Positions 17,717 to 25,931 of a stretch of DNA of 64,000 nt are shown piece by piece. The position numbers and the translations under genes are program-made. The stretch lies in NCBI GenBank assembly GCA_964251965.1, contig CAXULQ010000012.1:21632-85631 (forward strand), in the 5' to 3' direction. The notes below the pieces were generated by a model. The model did no database searches. It was not told the DNA's origin and saw nothing but the letters and a program-made list of their open reading frames with translations. The number at the start of each line of letters is the position of its first letter. The stretch's first letter is position 1. This DNA is from Mucilaginibacter_A sp964251965 (GTDB lineage Bacteria; Bacteroidota; Bacteroidia; Sphingobacteriales; Sphingobacteriaceae).

Positions 17717-18709
17717 ATGACTGCCAAAAACATTGCCCTTTTAGCCGGAGGTTATACCGGCGAATATGAAGTTTCAATCAACAGTGCCCGTAATATTGCC
17801 GCCAACTTAAACCAGAAAAAATATGCTGTTTACACTATTTTGGTGAACCACAACAGTTGGTTTTATACTTCTGCCGAAGGGGAAAATGTAGAAGTGGACA
17901 AAAACGATTTCAGCCTAAGTATAAAAAGGGAAAAGATAAAGTTTGATGCCGCTTTTATCACCATTCATGGCACGCCGGGAGAAGATGGAAAATTGCAAGG
18001 TTACTTAGATATGCTGGGCATTCCGTACAATAATTGCGATGCGGCAACTTCGGCCATTACCATGAACAAGGCTTATACCAAAGCTATTGTGAAAGATATT
18101 GAACATTTGCATGTCGCTGGTTCTGTGCAAGTTTTCCGCCGGGATAAAGAAACGATTGAAGCGCAAGTGAAGCATTTAAAACTGCCGTTGTTCATCAAAC
18201 CAAATAATGGCGGCAGCAGCGTGGGCATGAGTAAAGTGAACGCAAAAGAAGCCTTTTCCGGAGCATTGGAAAAAGCTTTTGCCGAAGACGAACAGGTTTT
18301 GGTAGAAGAATTTATAAAAGGCCGGGAATTTAGCATCGGGATTGTAAAGTTTGATGAAGAAATCCTGGTTTTGCCCGCAACAGAAATCATCAGTTTAAAA
18401 GAATTTTTTGATTACGAAGCGAAATATACGCCCGGCGTTTCCAAAGAAATAACACCGGCAAACCTCAGCGAAGCACAAAATAACCGCATAAAAAGTATTG
18501 TAAAAGAAGCATACCGCGTTTTAAACTGCAAAGGCATGACGCGCATAGATTTTATTTTGCAGGAAGAAACGGACGACTTTTATTTTATTGAAATCAACAC
18601 CACGCCGGGGCAATCGGCCAACAGCTTAATCCCGCAGCAAGTCCGCGCAGCAGGAATGGATTTAGGGGAATTTTATGGAAAGCTGATTGAGGAAGCGATC
18701 AGCGATTAG
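17717..18709 (+). CDS. ddl: D-alanine--D-alanine ligase
   Basis: ATP-grasp enzyme that joins two D-alanines for peptidoglycan precursors, 330 residues from this start. The ATG at 17717 (MTAKNIALLAGGYTGEYEVS) is preferred because the family begins there; an in-frame ATG at 17690 would add nine residues. Seen motifs: GTPGEDGKLQGYLDMLGIPY (about 85-105), KPNNGGSSVGMSK (about 160-172), VEEFIKGREFSIG (about 196-208) and RIDFILQEE...FYFIEINTTPG (about 275-300). Divergent from the PASTA/mltG operon, so cell-wall genes share one control region. Confidence 0.94.
   Translation: MTAKNIALLAGGYTGEYEVSINSARNIAANLNQKKYAVYTILVNHNSWFYTSAEGENVEVDKNDFSLSIKREKIKFDAAFITIHGTPGEDGKLQGYLDMLGIPYNNCDAATSAITMNKAYTKAIVKDIEHLHVAGSVQVFRRDKETIEAQVKHLKLPLFIKPNNGGSSVGMSKVNAKEAFSGALEKAFAEDEQVLVEEFIKGREFSIGIVKFDEEILVLPATEIISLKEFFDYEAKYTPGVSKEITPANLSEAQNNRIKSIVKEAYRVLNCKGMTRIDFILQEETDDFYFIEINTTPGQSANSLIPQQVRAAGMDLGEFYGKLIEEAISD
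18499..18512 (-). repeat. ATRC-like element inside ddl
   Basis: TGTAAAAGAAGCAT on the plus strand, encoding VKEAY; two bases from consensus and may simply reflect codon use. Confidence 0.3.
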
Positions 18710-18783
18710 CTTTCAGCAATCAGCCTTCAGTAGTCAGAAAACTTAATAATTCCATCAAGCCGAAAGCTGATTGCTGACAGCTA
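18707..18783. terminator. Hairpin between convergent ddl and thioesterase
   Basis: TTAGCTTTCAGCAATCAGC (18706-18724) pairs with GCTGATTGCTGACAGCTA (18766-18783) with a single mismatch; the inner 11 bp are perfect. It starts at the ddl stop and ends just before the thioesterase stop, so it can terminate both. The CAGCAATCAGC unit resembles a frequent intergenic repeat in this family. Confidence 0.6.
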
Positions 18784-18792
18784 TAGGCTTCT

Positions 18793-19209
18793 CTAAATCG
18801 TATATTTCTCAATCATTTCCTGACTAACTTTCATCCCGCGGCCGGTAATTTTATCAATCAGAATATAATCAAACCAGCCATCGCAGCAGATTTTTTTAGT
18901 CTTTTTGTTGATGATCTCAAACTGCACGCGGCAGCCTTTATCTTCAAAACTTTCAATCCCGGTACGAACGGTAAATTCATCGCCCATGGTTAAAGCGCGT
19001 TTGTAATCCACATAAGCTGTACGAACCACCCAGCCAAAACCCTGCTGCATAAAATTCTCCATGGGCATGCCGTAAAAACGTTCCATCTGATCATAACGGG
19101 CAGCCAGCACATAATCAAAATACTTGCTGTTGTGCACATGCTGAAACATATCGATATCATCCGGCCTAACTTTAAAGTCCGTTTCAAAAATACTGTAGGG
19201 AATGTTCAT
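18793..19209 (-). CDS. Acyl-CoA thioesterase, hotdog fold
   Basis: Hotdog-fold protein of 138 residues (FadM/YbgC-like). The signature RPDDIDMFQHVHNSKYFDYVLAARYDQM covers about 15-42, with Asp18-Asp20 and HVHN at the active site. Probably a cytoplasmic acyl-CoA thioesterase; distinct from the one at 14876-15283, which it resembles only in fold. Monocistronic, with an ATRC element about 66 bp upstream of its start. Confidence 0.85.
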   Translation of the reverse strand: MNIPYSIFETDFKVRPDDIDMFQHVHNSKYFDYVLAARYDQMERFYGMPMENFMQQGFGWVVRTAYVDYKRALTMGDEFTVRTGIESFEDKGCRVQFEIINKKTKKICCDGWFDYILIDKITGRGMKVSQEMIEKYTI

Positions 19210-19275
19210 GCTGCTGTGAATTGTAGCAAAGATGCTGCAAAAATGTTTAACAGTGATGTGAAGAAGGGTTTTGCG

Positions 19276-19289
19276 ATGCTTCTTTTAAC
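19276..19289 (+). repeat. ATRC element variant
   Basis: ATGCTTCTTTTAAC then GTATAAAAATC; core with one changed base and the A-rich block intact, between the thioesterase and the HigA-like gene. Confidence 0.6.
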
Positions 19290-19310
19290 GTATAAAAATC
19301 CTTCTACAGA

Positions 19311-19616
19311 TTAAAGTACAATAGAAAGTTGTACGTGACCACCCAAACCTATTTCAACTATTTTTTGGAGTGTCGAAATGCGTACCTCTTTCACATCGTT
19401 TTCAATTTTTGAGATGTAGGATTTTGTCGTTCCAACTTTTGCTGCAAGTTCTTCTTGCGTCAGTCCTTTTTCAAGTCTGGCTTCATGTAGTAACACACCG
19501 ATTTTGAAGTTTTCATAACCTGCTGTAAGTTCGTTCCTTTTTACAGTTCCAGGTTTTCCATAATGTTTGTCCTTGAACTCGTCCAACGTTGTTATGTTAT
19601 TTTTTTTCGTTTTCAT
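19311..19616 (-). CDS. HigA-like XRE antitoxin
   Basis: Helix-turn-helix protein of 101 residues. The HTH covers about residues 38-92: LLHEARLEKGLTQEELAAKVGTTKSYISKIEND. The N-terminal tail (about 1-37) probably contacts the toxin. It starts 20 bp inside the 3' end of the toxin gene, the toxin-first order of HigBA systems. It likely neutralises the partner and represses the operon promoter. Confidence 0.85.
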   Translation of the reverse strand: MKTKKNNITTLDEFKDKHYGKPGTVKRNELTAGYENFKIGVLLHEARLEKGLTQEELAAKVGTTKSYISKIENDVKEVRISTLQKIVEIGLGGHVQLSIVL

Positions 19617-19947
19617 ACTCTTCCTTTATTTTAAGGGCTTTTTCAATTTCTTGTTTTGGTGTTTTTTGTGTTTTCTTTTGAAAACCGTTTGCCAAAACCA
19701 CTAATTTCCCAGCATCGAAAAAACAAAAAATGCGGAAAATATTACTTCCTTGCTGCACCCGAATTTCAAAAAGGCCATCCGTGTTCTCAATATGCTTTAA
19801 ATAAGTTTCAGGCACCCTCGGAACTTCTTCTATTAAATCAAAAGTCCAAATAATTTTATCTTTAACTTTTTTCGTTTGTTGTACAAAAAAGTCCTCGAAA
19901 TATTCTTTATAAAAAATTATGGTTCTTTGCTTATGTTTCTTGTCCAC
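19597..19947 (-). CDS. HigB-like RelE/ParE-superfamily toxin (phage Gp49-like)
   Basis: Predicted mRNA interferase toxin. The GTG at 19947 (VDKKHKQRTIIFYKEYF) gives 116 residues, the usual size; the frame stays open to an ATG at 20079, but that extension contains an ATRC element and does not look like the family. Typical segments are FYKEYFEDFFVQQTKKVKDKI, LFEIRVQQGSNIFRIFCFFD (the conserved R-x-F/Y strand) and LVVLANGFQKKTQKTPKQEI (C-terminal catalytic strand, family GFxKKTqKtP). The antitoxin follows with overlap. Confidence 0.82.
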   Translation of the reverse strand: MDKKHKQRTIIFYKEYFEDFFVQQTKKVKDKIIWTFDLIEEVPRVPETYLKHIENTDGLFEIRVQQGSNIFRIFCFFDAGKLVVLANGFQKKTQKTPKQEIEKALKIKEEYENEKK

Positions 19948-20009
19948 AAGCAAAGATATAAAAGGTAGCCCAAAAGTGAAACTCTTTTTTAATTTTATAA
20001 AAGATTGGA

Positions 20010-20023
20010 ATACTTCTTTTATC
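20010..20023 (+). repeat. ATRC element, exact
   Basis: ATACTTCTTTTATC followed by GAATAAAAATTG. It lies 63 bp upstream of the HigB-like GTG start, in the presumed promoter region of the toxin-antitoxin operon. Confidence 0.75.
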
Positions 20024-20094
20024 GAATAAAAATTGAATTGAATTTCAAGTTGAATTACAAATCCAAAATTACAATCCAAACCAAAAAGTAAAAT

Positions 20095-21015
20095 CTAATT
20101 GAACGAATGCCTAAATTCTAACGGCGAAACATTGGTTTTACTTTTAAATAATTTGTTAAAAGATTGCGGATATTCAAATCCAAGTTGGTATGCAATTTCG
20201 CTTACCGATAAAGATGTTGTTGCGATAAGTGCTTTGGCTTTTTCAATCAATGCATAATGTATATGCTGCTGTGTGCTTTGTCCGGTAAGTATGCGCAGCA
20301 TATCACTTAAATAATTGGGCGAAATATGTAGTTTGTCCGATATATATTGCACCGTTGGAAGTCCCAATTTTTGAACTTTATCGCTATTGAAATAATCCAG
20401 TAACAGTGTTTCTAAATTGGAAAGCAGATCGTTACTTGCATTTTTACGGGTGATGAATTGTCGGTTGTAAAAACGGTTGCAATAGTTCAGCAACAATTCA
20501 ATATGGGATATAATTACATCCTGACTATAAGTATCGATAACCGAACGATATTCCTGTTTAATGTTTTGCATGATAGCAGTAACCATTGCTTCTTCTTTTT
20601 CGGAAAGGTGCAATGCTTCGTTTACCGCATAAGAAAAATAGCCGTAATTTTTGATGGTTTTGGATAAAGGATAGTTTTGAATAAAATCCGGATGGACTAC
20701 CAACCATATTCCTAAAACGGCCATGTCATCTGTAATTTCTGTTGAAACGATTTGTCCGGGCGAAAAAAAGGTCATCACACCTTCATCGAAATCATAATAA
20801 TTTTGCCCGTATTTTAATTTTCCTTTGAAATCCTTTTTGATGCAAACCGAATAAAAGTTGTAGAGTACGCTTTTAAGGTTTTCCTCCGAATAACATTTTA
20901 CTTCGTTAAGGTTGATTACGCTGACTAAAGGATGGCCAGGTTTTGGCAGTTCCAACAAACGGTGCAACTCAGAAATTGAATTAATGATATATGGATTATG
21001 GATTTCTTTCTTCAT
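20095..21015 (-). CDS. AraC-family transcriptional regulator
   Basis: 306-residue regulator. Residues about 1-190 are a cupin-like sensing domain (EGVMTFFSPGQIVSTEI); residues about 205-305 hold the two HTH motifs of the AraC DNA-binding domain, ending SVSEIAYQLGFEYPQSFNKLFKSKTNVSPLEFR (family GFxxxSxFxRxFK...TP). The aldo/keto reductase upstream, on the same strand 69 bp away and separated by a hairpin, is a plausible target gene; this AraC/aldo-keto neighbourhood is common in Bacteroidota. Effector unknown. Confidence 0.9.
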   Translation of the reverse strand: MKKEIHNPYIINSISELHRLLELPKPGHPLVSVINLNEVKCYSEENLKSVLYNFYSVCIKKDFKGKLKYGQNYYDFDEGVMTFFSPGQIVSTEITDDMAVLGIWLVVHPDFIQNYPLSKTIKNYGYFSYAVNEALHLSEKEEAMVTAIMQNIKQEYRSVIDTYSQDVIISHIELLLNYCNRFYNRQFITRKNASNDLLSNLETLLLDYFNSDKVQKLGLPTVQYISDKLHISPNYLSDMLRILTGQSTQQHIHYALIEKAKALIATTSLSVSEIAYQLGFEYPQSFNKLFKSKTNVSPLEFRHSFN

Positions 21016-21032
21016 TTGGACAGTTTATTTAA

Positions 21033-21071
21033 AACGAGAAAAGCTATGCAATCAACATAGCTTTTCCCGTT
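21033..21071 (-). terminator. Rho-independent terminator of the aldo/keto reductase gene
   Basis: AACGAGAAAAGCTATG (21033-21048) and CATAGCTTTTCCCGTT (21056-21071) form a 16-bp stem with one mismatch and a 7-base loop, followed on the minus strand by TTTTAAAT. Confidence 0.65.
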
Positions 21072-21084
21072 ATGTGTTTAGTTT

Positions 21085-22095
21085 TTACAAGCCAACCATA
21101 GACATTCCTTGTGCATCATAACGATCACCGGTTGATAAACCTAACGGAACAATTGCTTCTAATTGGGCAAGTTCTTCAGCACTTAAAACCACTTCTGTTG
21201 CTGCAATGTTTTCTTCAATATACTTTCTTCGTTTGGTGCCCGGAATAGGTACAAATCCTTTAGAAATGATCCAGGCAATACCCAATTGAACGGCTGTAAT
21301 ATTTTTTGCTTCTGCCAGTTCTTTGATCGCATTAACCAGTTCGATGTTCTTGTAAAATTGTTCTCCCTGAAAGCGCGGGATACTTCTTCTGAAATCATTT
21401 TCAGGGAAATCATCTGGGCTTTTAATATCGCCGGAAATAAAACCTCTGCCCACGGGAGAATAGGCAACAAAACCGATCCCAAGTTCTTGGATTGTGTTTA
21501 AAATGCCTTCTTCTTCCACACTTCGTTCAAACAACGAATATTCGGTTTGCACTGCGGTTAAAGGATGTATTTGATGTGCTTTTTTTATAGTTTCCGATGA
21601 AACTTCCGATAGCCCGATATAACTAATCTTTCCTTCTTTTATCAGTTCTGCCATTGCCTCAACCGTTTCTTCAATCGGTGTGTTCGGATCTAAACGGTGC
21701 AAATAATAAAGGTCGATAAAATCCGTGCCGAGGTTTTTAAGCGAACGTTCCACTGCTTTTTTTACATACTCTTTTTTACCGTTTATTTGCCAGGTCAATT
21801 GTTCGTTATCATCTATTTCATACCCAAACTTGGTGGCGATGATATATTTTTCCCTGTTTCCTTTGATCGCTTTGGCAATCAACCTTTCGTTTTCCAGTGG
21901 CCCATACAAATCTGCGGTATCTAAAAAGTTGCCGCCTAATTCTAACGAACGATGGATTGTTGCTATAGCTTCGGCTTCGTCGGATTTTCCGTAAATGTCC
22001 ATGCCTGCAATCTTGGTCATGCCCATACAGCCCAGCCCTACAGCCGGAACCACAAGGCCTTGGTTTCCTAATTTTACTTTCTTAATACTGTCCAT
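21085..22095 (-). CDS. Aldo/keto reductase
   Basis: NADPH-dependent oxidoreductase of 336 residues with the (beta/alpha)8 aldo/keto reductase fold. GLGCMGMT begins the barrel; the tetrad can be seen as NFLDTADLYG (Asp, Tyr at about 58-66), a Lys in IIATKFG (about 86-92) and His in YYLHRLDPN (about 128-136). The cofactor end is IPGTKRRKYIEENIAA. Closest in look to the YakC/IolS group; likely acts on a small aldehyde. Substrate not predictable. Confidence 0.9.
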   Translation of the reverse strand: MDSIKKVKLGNQGLVVPAVGLGCMGMTKIAGMDIYGKSDEAEAIATIHRSLELGGNFLDTADLYGPLENERLIAKAIKGNREKYIIATKFGYEIDDNEQLTWQINGKKEYVKKAVERSLKNLGTDFIDLYYLHRLDPNTPIEETVEAMAELIKEGKISYIGLSEVSSETIKKAHQIHPLTAVQTEYSLFERSVEEEGILNTIQELGIGFVAYSPVGRGFISGDIKSPDDFPENDFRRSIPRFQGEQFYKNIELVNAIKELAEAKNITAVQLGIAWIISKGFVPIPGTKRRKYIEENIAATEVVLSAEELAQLEAIVPLGLSTGDRYDAQGMSMVGL

Positions 22096-22403
22096 AAATT
22101 TTAATGTTGATTTTGAATTAACACAACAAACCTATGTAAGCTAATTTCCTTAAAAGTAGTTGAATCTCTTATTGTTGTATCCAAAACGGGGAAATACTTC
22201 TTTTATCAGCTCAAATTTTGTTTCCTATACTATTAATATTTTCTCGAAGCAAACACTATTTTCTACATTTTTATATTGCCCAAAGTTGGTTGTAATCTTG
22301 TAAAACCATTCACAGCATTTCTATTAAAATTATGGTGAAATTAGATCAGCAGAAAATCCAAACTAAGAAAAGGAAAAGTTCAATTTTCACATCGTTACAG
22401 TCT
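22096..22403. other. Gene-free stretch of 308 bp
   Basis: Between the aldo/keto reductase start and the GH3 gene end, both on the minus strand. It holds one exact ATRC element (22194-22207). I see no ORF, RNA or clear hairpin otherwise; AT-rich. Confidence 0.6.
22194..22207 (+). repeat. ATRC element, exact
   Basis: ATACTTCTTTTATC followed by AGCTCAAATTTTG, about 100 bp upstream of the aldo/keto reductase start. Confidence 0.7.
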
Positions 22404-24350
22404 TTAATAACTCAATCCAAAACCAAACTTGTACAACGGGTTTTTAGAATCGTGCGGTACATCTTCTTTTTGATTTCTCACGGCCTCCATGGATGAGGGC
22501 AATTCAAAAGGTAGTTTTCCACCTGGTTTTGCTTTCCCAAAAATGACGTCTAAAACGGCTTCATCGCTCGCTCCAAAATCGGCCAATAACCCTTTTGCTT
22601 TGGCATTGATTTCGGGGATTACTGCTGGCCGGTCCAAGTTTAAAACCACAATGGTTGGAACCGAATTTAGCAATTGCATAATGCTGTCTTTTTTAGCTCC
22701 TTTAAAATCCAAATCGCCATGATGAAAAGCTTTAGCCATCGGAATATCAGTTTGTACCGGGTACCACGGCGTTTTCAAACGGATAATCGCGATGTTCGCC
22801 TCTTTTGGATTGGTAACTACTGTACCATATTTCGCAGCTACTTCATCTTTAATGTTTTGTACATAGATTTTTAACTTCCCAGTTTGAAGCGGTAGATTTT
22901 TATTTTCATTTTTCAACAAAATCATAGCCCTGCGTTGTGCATCTGCACCGGCTTTCATAAATTCGGGCTTACCTACAATTTTCGGTGCTTTTGCTGCATC
23001 TACATAAGGGTTATCAAACAAACCCAATTCAAACTTTTGTCTTAATAACCTTTTAACGGATTGGTCAATTCTTGCTTCGCTGATCTTTTTCTCCTTCACT
23101 AATTTTACAATTACTTCAGGGATATTTTCTCCGCCAAACTGGTCAACCCCGGCATCAATAATCCGTTGTACCCGTTCTGGGATTGATAATTTTTCTACGC
23201 CCCAGGCACGCGCTGGCCAGGTAACAGGCCCCATATGTGTATCGGTAACCAAGCCCCAATCGGTACAAACCACGCCGTCGAAATGGTATTTATTGCGCAG
23301 CAAACCGGTGATGATGGCTTTGTTATAAGAAAAACCAACATGCTCGTGCCCGGCATCCATCGGTACACCGTAATACGGCATAATCGCAGCGGTATGTGCT
23401 TTAAAAGCGGCTTCGAACGGAATTAAATGGTAGTTGAAGTTGTTGCCGGGATAAACCTGCCCCTTTTGAAAAGGAAAATGCGGATCTAAACCCTGGTTCT
23501 GCGGACCGCCGCCGGGAAAATGTTTGGTCATGCAGGCCACGCTGTTGCTGTCTAACTTTTCTCCCTGAAAACCTTCAATATAAGCAGCAACCATTTTGGC
23601 GGTGAGGTTGGCATCTTCCCCAAAAGTACCGGCAATACGCGGCCAGCGCGGCTCTGTTGCCAAATCGATTTGCGGATGCAACGATTCACGGATTCCTACT
23701 GCCAAATATTCCTGCCGGGCAATATCTGCGAACTTTTTGGTCAGATCGGCATCGCCAATGGCTGCCAAGCCTAAAGGTTCTGGCCATTGCGAAAAACCAC
23801 CAGCCGACATGGCAAAAATGGTTTCGTTAAAAGCATGGCGCGGATCGGAAGCAATGGTAACCGGGATGCCTAAACGCGTGCTTTCTGCAACTTGCTGAAT
23901 GGAATTATAACCGGTAGCCATTGCCGAAATGCTTGGTGTGGACCAATAATTAAAGTGGTTCATCTTTTGAACCGTAATCAGTTCTTTGGAAGAAGGCAAC
24001 CGCGCAGCCGGGCCTTTTGCATTGGCTTTTTTATCAATGCTGCCATCGTCGTTAATCACCGTTCCGTTGATGAACATCATACCTGCTTTTTCTTCGATGT
24101 TCATTTGTTTCAGCAGGTTATTAATTCTCGCTTCAACTGGCTGTCTGCTATCTTCATACAGATCCAGCTTACCGTTTTTATTCAGGTCGCGAAAGGTGTA
24201 ATTGTTAACCGTAATTAAGACTTTTGATTCCTTTTTTAGCGTTGTATTAGTGTTGTTTTGAGAAGTGCTTTTGCAGGAAAAGAAACCGATAGTTAAGAGG
24301 AATAGGAACCCAAGTGTTGGGATCAATCGTTTTACCAGGAATTGCATCAT
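22404..24350 (-). CDS. Glycoside hydrolase family 3 lipoprotein
   Basis: Exported beta-glycosidase of 648 residues. Lipobox with Cys26 (GFFSC) after a hydrophobic signal. A Ca-binding-like segment DLNKNGKLDLYED lies near residues 53-65. The GH3 N-terminal barrel spans about 80-400: KHFPGGG (about 265-271) and the nucleophile loop VVCTDWGL (Asp near 360). The C-terminal alpha/beta sandwich follows (about 450-640) but the family's fibronectin III domain is absent, which makes it shorter than most beta-glucosidases. Activity most likely on beta-glucosides; substrate uncertain. Monocistronic, with two ATRC elements in its leader and beyond. Confidence 0.9.
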   Translation of the reverse strand: MMQFLVKRLIPTLGFLFLLTIGFFSCKSTSQNNTNTTLKKESKVLITVNNYTFRDLNKNGKLDLYEDSRQPVEARINNLLKQMNIEEKAGMMFINGTVINDDGSIDKKANAKGPAARLPSSKELITVQKMNHFNYWSTPSISAMATGYNSIQQVAESTRLGIPVTIASDPRHAFNETIFAMSAGGFSQWPEPLGLAAIGDADLTKKFADIARQEYLAVGIRESLHPQIDLATEPRWPRIAGTFGEDANLTAKMVAAYIEGFQGEKLDSNSVACMTKHFPGGGPQNQGLDPHFPFQKGQVYPGNNFNYHLIPFEAAFKAHTAAIMPYYGVPMDAGHEHVGFSYNKAIITGLLRNKYHFDGVVCTDWGLVTDTHMGPVTWPARAWGVEKLSIPERVQRIIDAGVDQFGGENIPEVIVKLVKEKKISEARIDQSVKRLLRQKFELGLFDNPYVDAAKAPKIVGKPEFMKAGADAQRRAMILLKNENKNLPLQTGKLKIYVQNIKDEVAAKYGTVVTNPKEANIAIIRLKTPWYPVQTDIPMAKAFHHGDLDFKGAKKDSIMQLLNSVPTIVVLNLDRPAVIPEINAKAKGLLADFGASDEAVLDVIFGKAKPGGKLPFELPSSMEAVRNQKEDVPHDSKNPLYKFGFGLSY

Positions 24351-24420
24351 GATTAGGTTATTTCCCGAAATCTAAATAAAATTCTGCACTAAAAAGAAAA
24401 ATTACTTTAGAGTTTTTATG

Positions 24421-24434
24421 ATGCTTCTTTTATC
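24421..24434 (+). repeat. ATRC element, exact
   Basis: ATGCTTCTTTTATC then AGGTAAAAG, 70 bp upstream of the GH3 start. Confidence 0.75.
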
Positions 24435-24563
24435 AGGTAAAAGTTTGTATTGATATTTGATTAAAAAAATCCAAGTTTAACTTTTAGTTCAATACGTAGA
24501 AAATTGGCTTATCTTAATTAAAGATTATGATGATTGATTCCAAGTTTGGAATTCAAGTTTATC

Positions 24564-24577
24564 ATACTTCTTTTATA
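24564..24577 (+). repeat. ATRC element variant
   Basis: ATACTTCTTTTATA then GTATAAAACA, 23 bp past the end of the kbl gene; last core base changed, A-rich block kept. Confidence 0.65.
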
Positions 24578-24599
24578 GTATAAAACATCATAACAAGTA

Positions 24600-25790
24600 T
24601 CAGTTGATCACCCCTAATTCTTTGCCCACTTTTGTAAAGGCGGCAATCGCTTTGTCCAAGTGTGTGGTATCATGTGCTGCCGAAATTTGTACGCGGATAC
24701 GTGCTTTTCCCTGTGGAACAACAGGATAATAAAAACCGATCACATAAATCCCTTCTTCCAGCATTTGGCTTGCAAAATCCTGCGAAAGTTTGGCATCGTA
24801 AAGCATTACGGGAACGATAGGATGAACGCCCGGCTTAATGTCAAATCCGGCGGCTGTCATTTTCTCGCGAAAGTATTTGGTATTGTTTTCCAGCTTGTCC
24901 CTCAGTTCGGTGGTTTGGCTTAGCATGTCCAAAACTTTAATCGAAGCACCGGTAATGGCCGGGGCAAGTGTATTGGAGAAAAGATAAGGCCGTGAACGCT
25001 GGCGCAGCAAATCGATAATCTCTTTGTGCCCGGAAGTAAATCCGCCGGAAGCGCCGCCCAAAGCTTTGCCCAAAGTGCCGGTGATGATATCAATTCGGCC
25101 CATTACATGATGATGTTCGTGTGTGCCGCGGCCGGTTTTGCCCATAAAGCCGGAGCAATGGCTTTCGTCAATCATCACCAAAGCCTGGTATTGATCGGCC
25201 AGGTCGCAAATTTTATCCAATTGTGCAATGGTTCCATCCATCGAAAACGCGCCGTCGGTAACAATAATGCGATGCCTTAAATCCTGTGTAGCTTTTAGTT
25301 TTTCTTCCAGATCGGCCATGTCGTCGTGCTTGTAACGATAGCGCTGTGCTTTGCACAAACGAACGCCATCAATTATGGAAGCATGGTTCAGCTCGTCAGA
25401 AATAATGGCATCCTGCTCGTTAAACAGCGGTTCGAACACGCCTCCGTTGGCATCAAAAGCGGCGGCATATAAAATCGTGTCTTCCGTGCCTAAAAATTCC
25501 GACAACTTTTTTTCGAGTTCTTTGTGGATGTCCTGCGTACCGCAAATAAAACGGACTGACGACAGGCCGAAACCATGCGCATCAACCGCTTGTTTTGCAG
25601 CTTCCATCACAATTGGGTTGGAGGACAAGCCGAGGTAATTATTTGCACAAAAGTTGATCACTTCCTTGCCACCTTGCACTGTAATTTCCGCGCCTTGTGG
25701 CGAAGTGATCACCCTTTCCCTTTTATATAAACCTGCTTTTTCGATTTCGGCAAGTTCTGTTTCTAATACCTTTTTTAATGTTTGATACAT
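24600..25790 (-). CDS. kbl: Glycine C-acetyltransferase (2-amino-3-ketobutyrate CoA ligase)
   Basis: PLP enzyme of the alpha-oxoamine synthase family, 396 residues. It converts 2-amino-3-oxobutyrate plus CoA to glycine and acetyl-CoA, the second step of threonine breakdown. Visible: NNYLGLSSNP (about 50-59), DELNHASIIDG (about 132-142), DESHCSGFMG (about 208-217) and the PLP lysine in TGTLGKALGGASGG (about 238-251). The threonine dehydrogenase that makes its substrate is encoded just upstream on the same strand (25932-26888). Confidence 0.95.
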   Translation of the reverse strand: MYQTLKKVLETELAEIEKAGLYKRERVITSPQGAEITVQGGKEVINFCANNYLGLSSNPIVMEAAKQAVDAHGFGLSSVRFICGTQDIHKELEKKLSEFLGTEDTILYAAAFDANGGVFEPLFNEQDAIISDELNHASIIDGVRLCKAQRYRYKHDDMADLEEKLKATQDLRHRIIVTDGAFSMDGTIAQLDKICDLADQYQALVMIDESHCSGFMGKTGRGTHEHHHVMGRIDIITGTLGKALGGASGGFTSGHKEIIDLLRQRSRPYLFSNTLAPAITGASIKVLDMLSQTTELRDKLENNTKYFREKMTAAGFDIKPGVHPIVPVMLYDAKLSQDFASQMLEEGIYVIGFYYPVVPQGKARIRVQISAAHDTTHLDKAIAAFTKVGKELGVIN

Positions 25791-25845
25791 GGTTGTTTGG
25801 TTAAGAATATTCGTATTGATTGCTTCTGGAAATTGACAAATTTAG

Positions 25846-25859
25846 ATGCTTCTTTTATC
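25846..25859 (+). repeat. ATRC element, exact
   Basis: ATGCTTCTTTTATC then GACCAAAAAATTG, 56 bp upstream of kbl. It is in inverted orientation to the variant at 25917-25930, but the 57-base gap makes a stable hairpin less sure. Confidence 0.75.
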
Positions 25860-25916
25860 GACCAAAAAATTGACAATCTTTTTTTAAAGCTAATAGCCAA
25901 GTGCCAATTTTACAGA

Positions 25917-25930
25917 GCTAAAAGAAGCAT
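25917..25930 (-). repeat. ATRC element variant
   Basis: GCTAAAAGAAGCAT on the plus strand, ending 1 bp from the stop of the threonine dehydrogenase gene; the preceding ATTTTACAGA supplies the A-rich block. Confidence 0.65.
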
Positions 25931-25931
25931 T

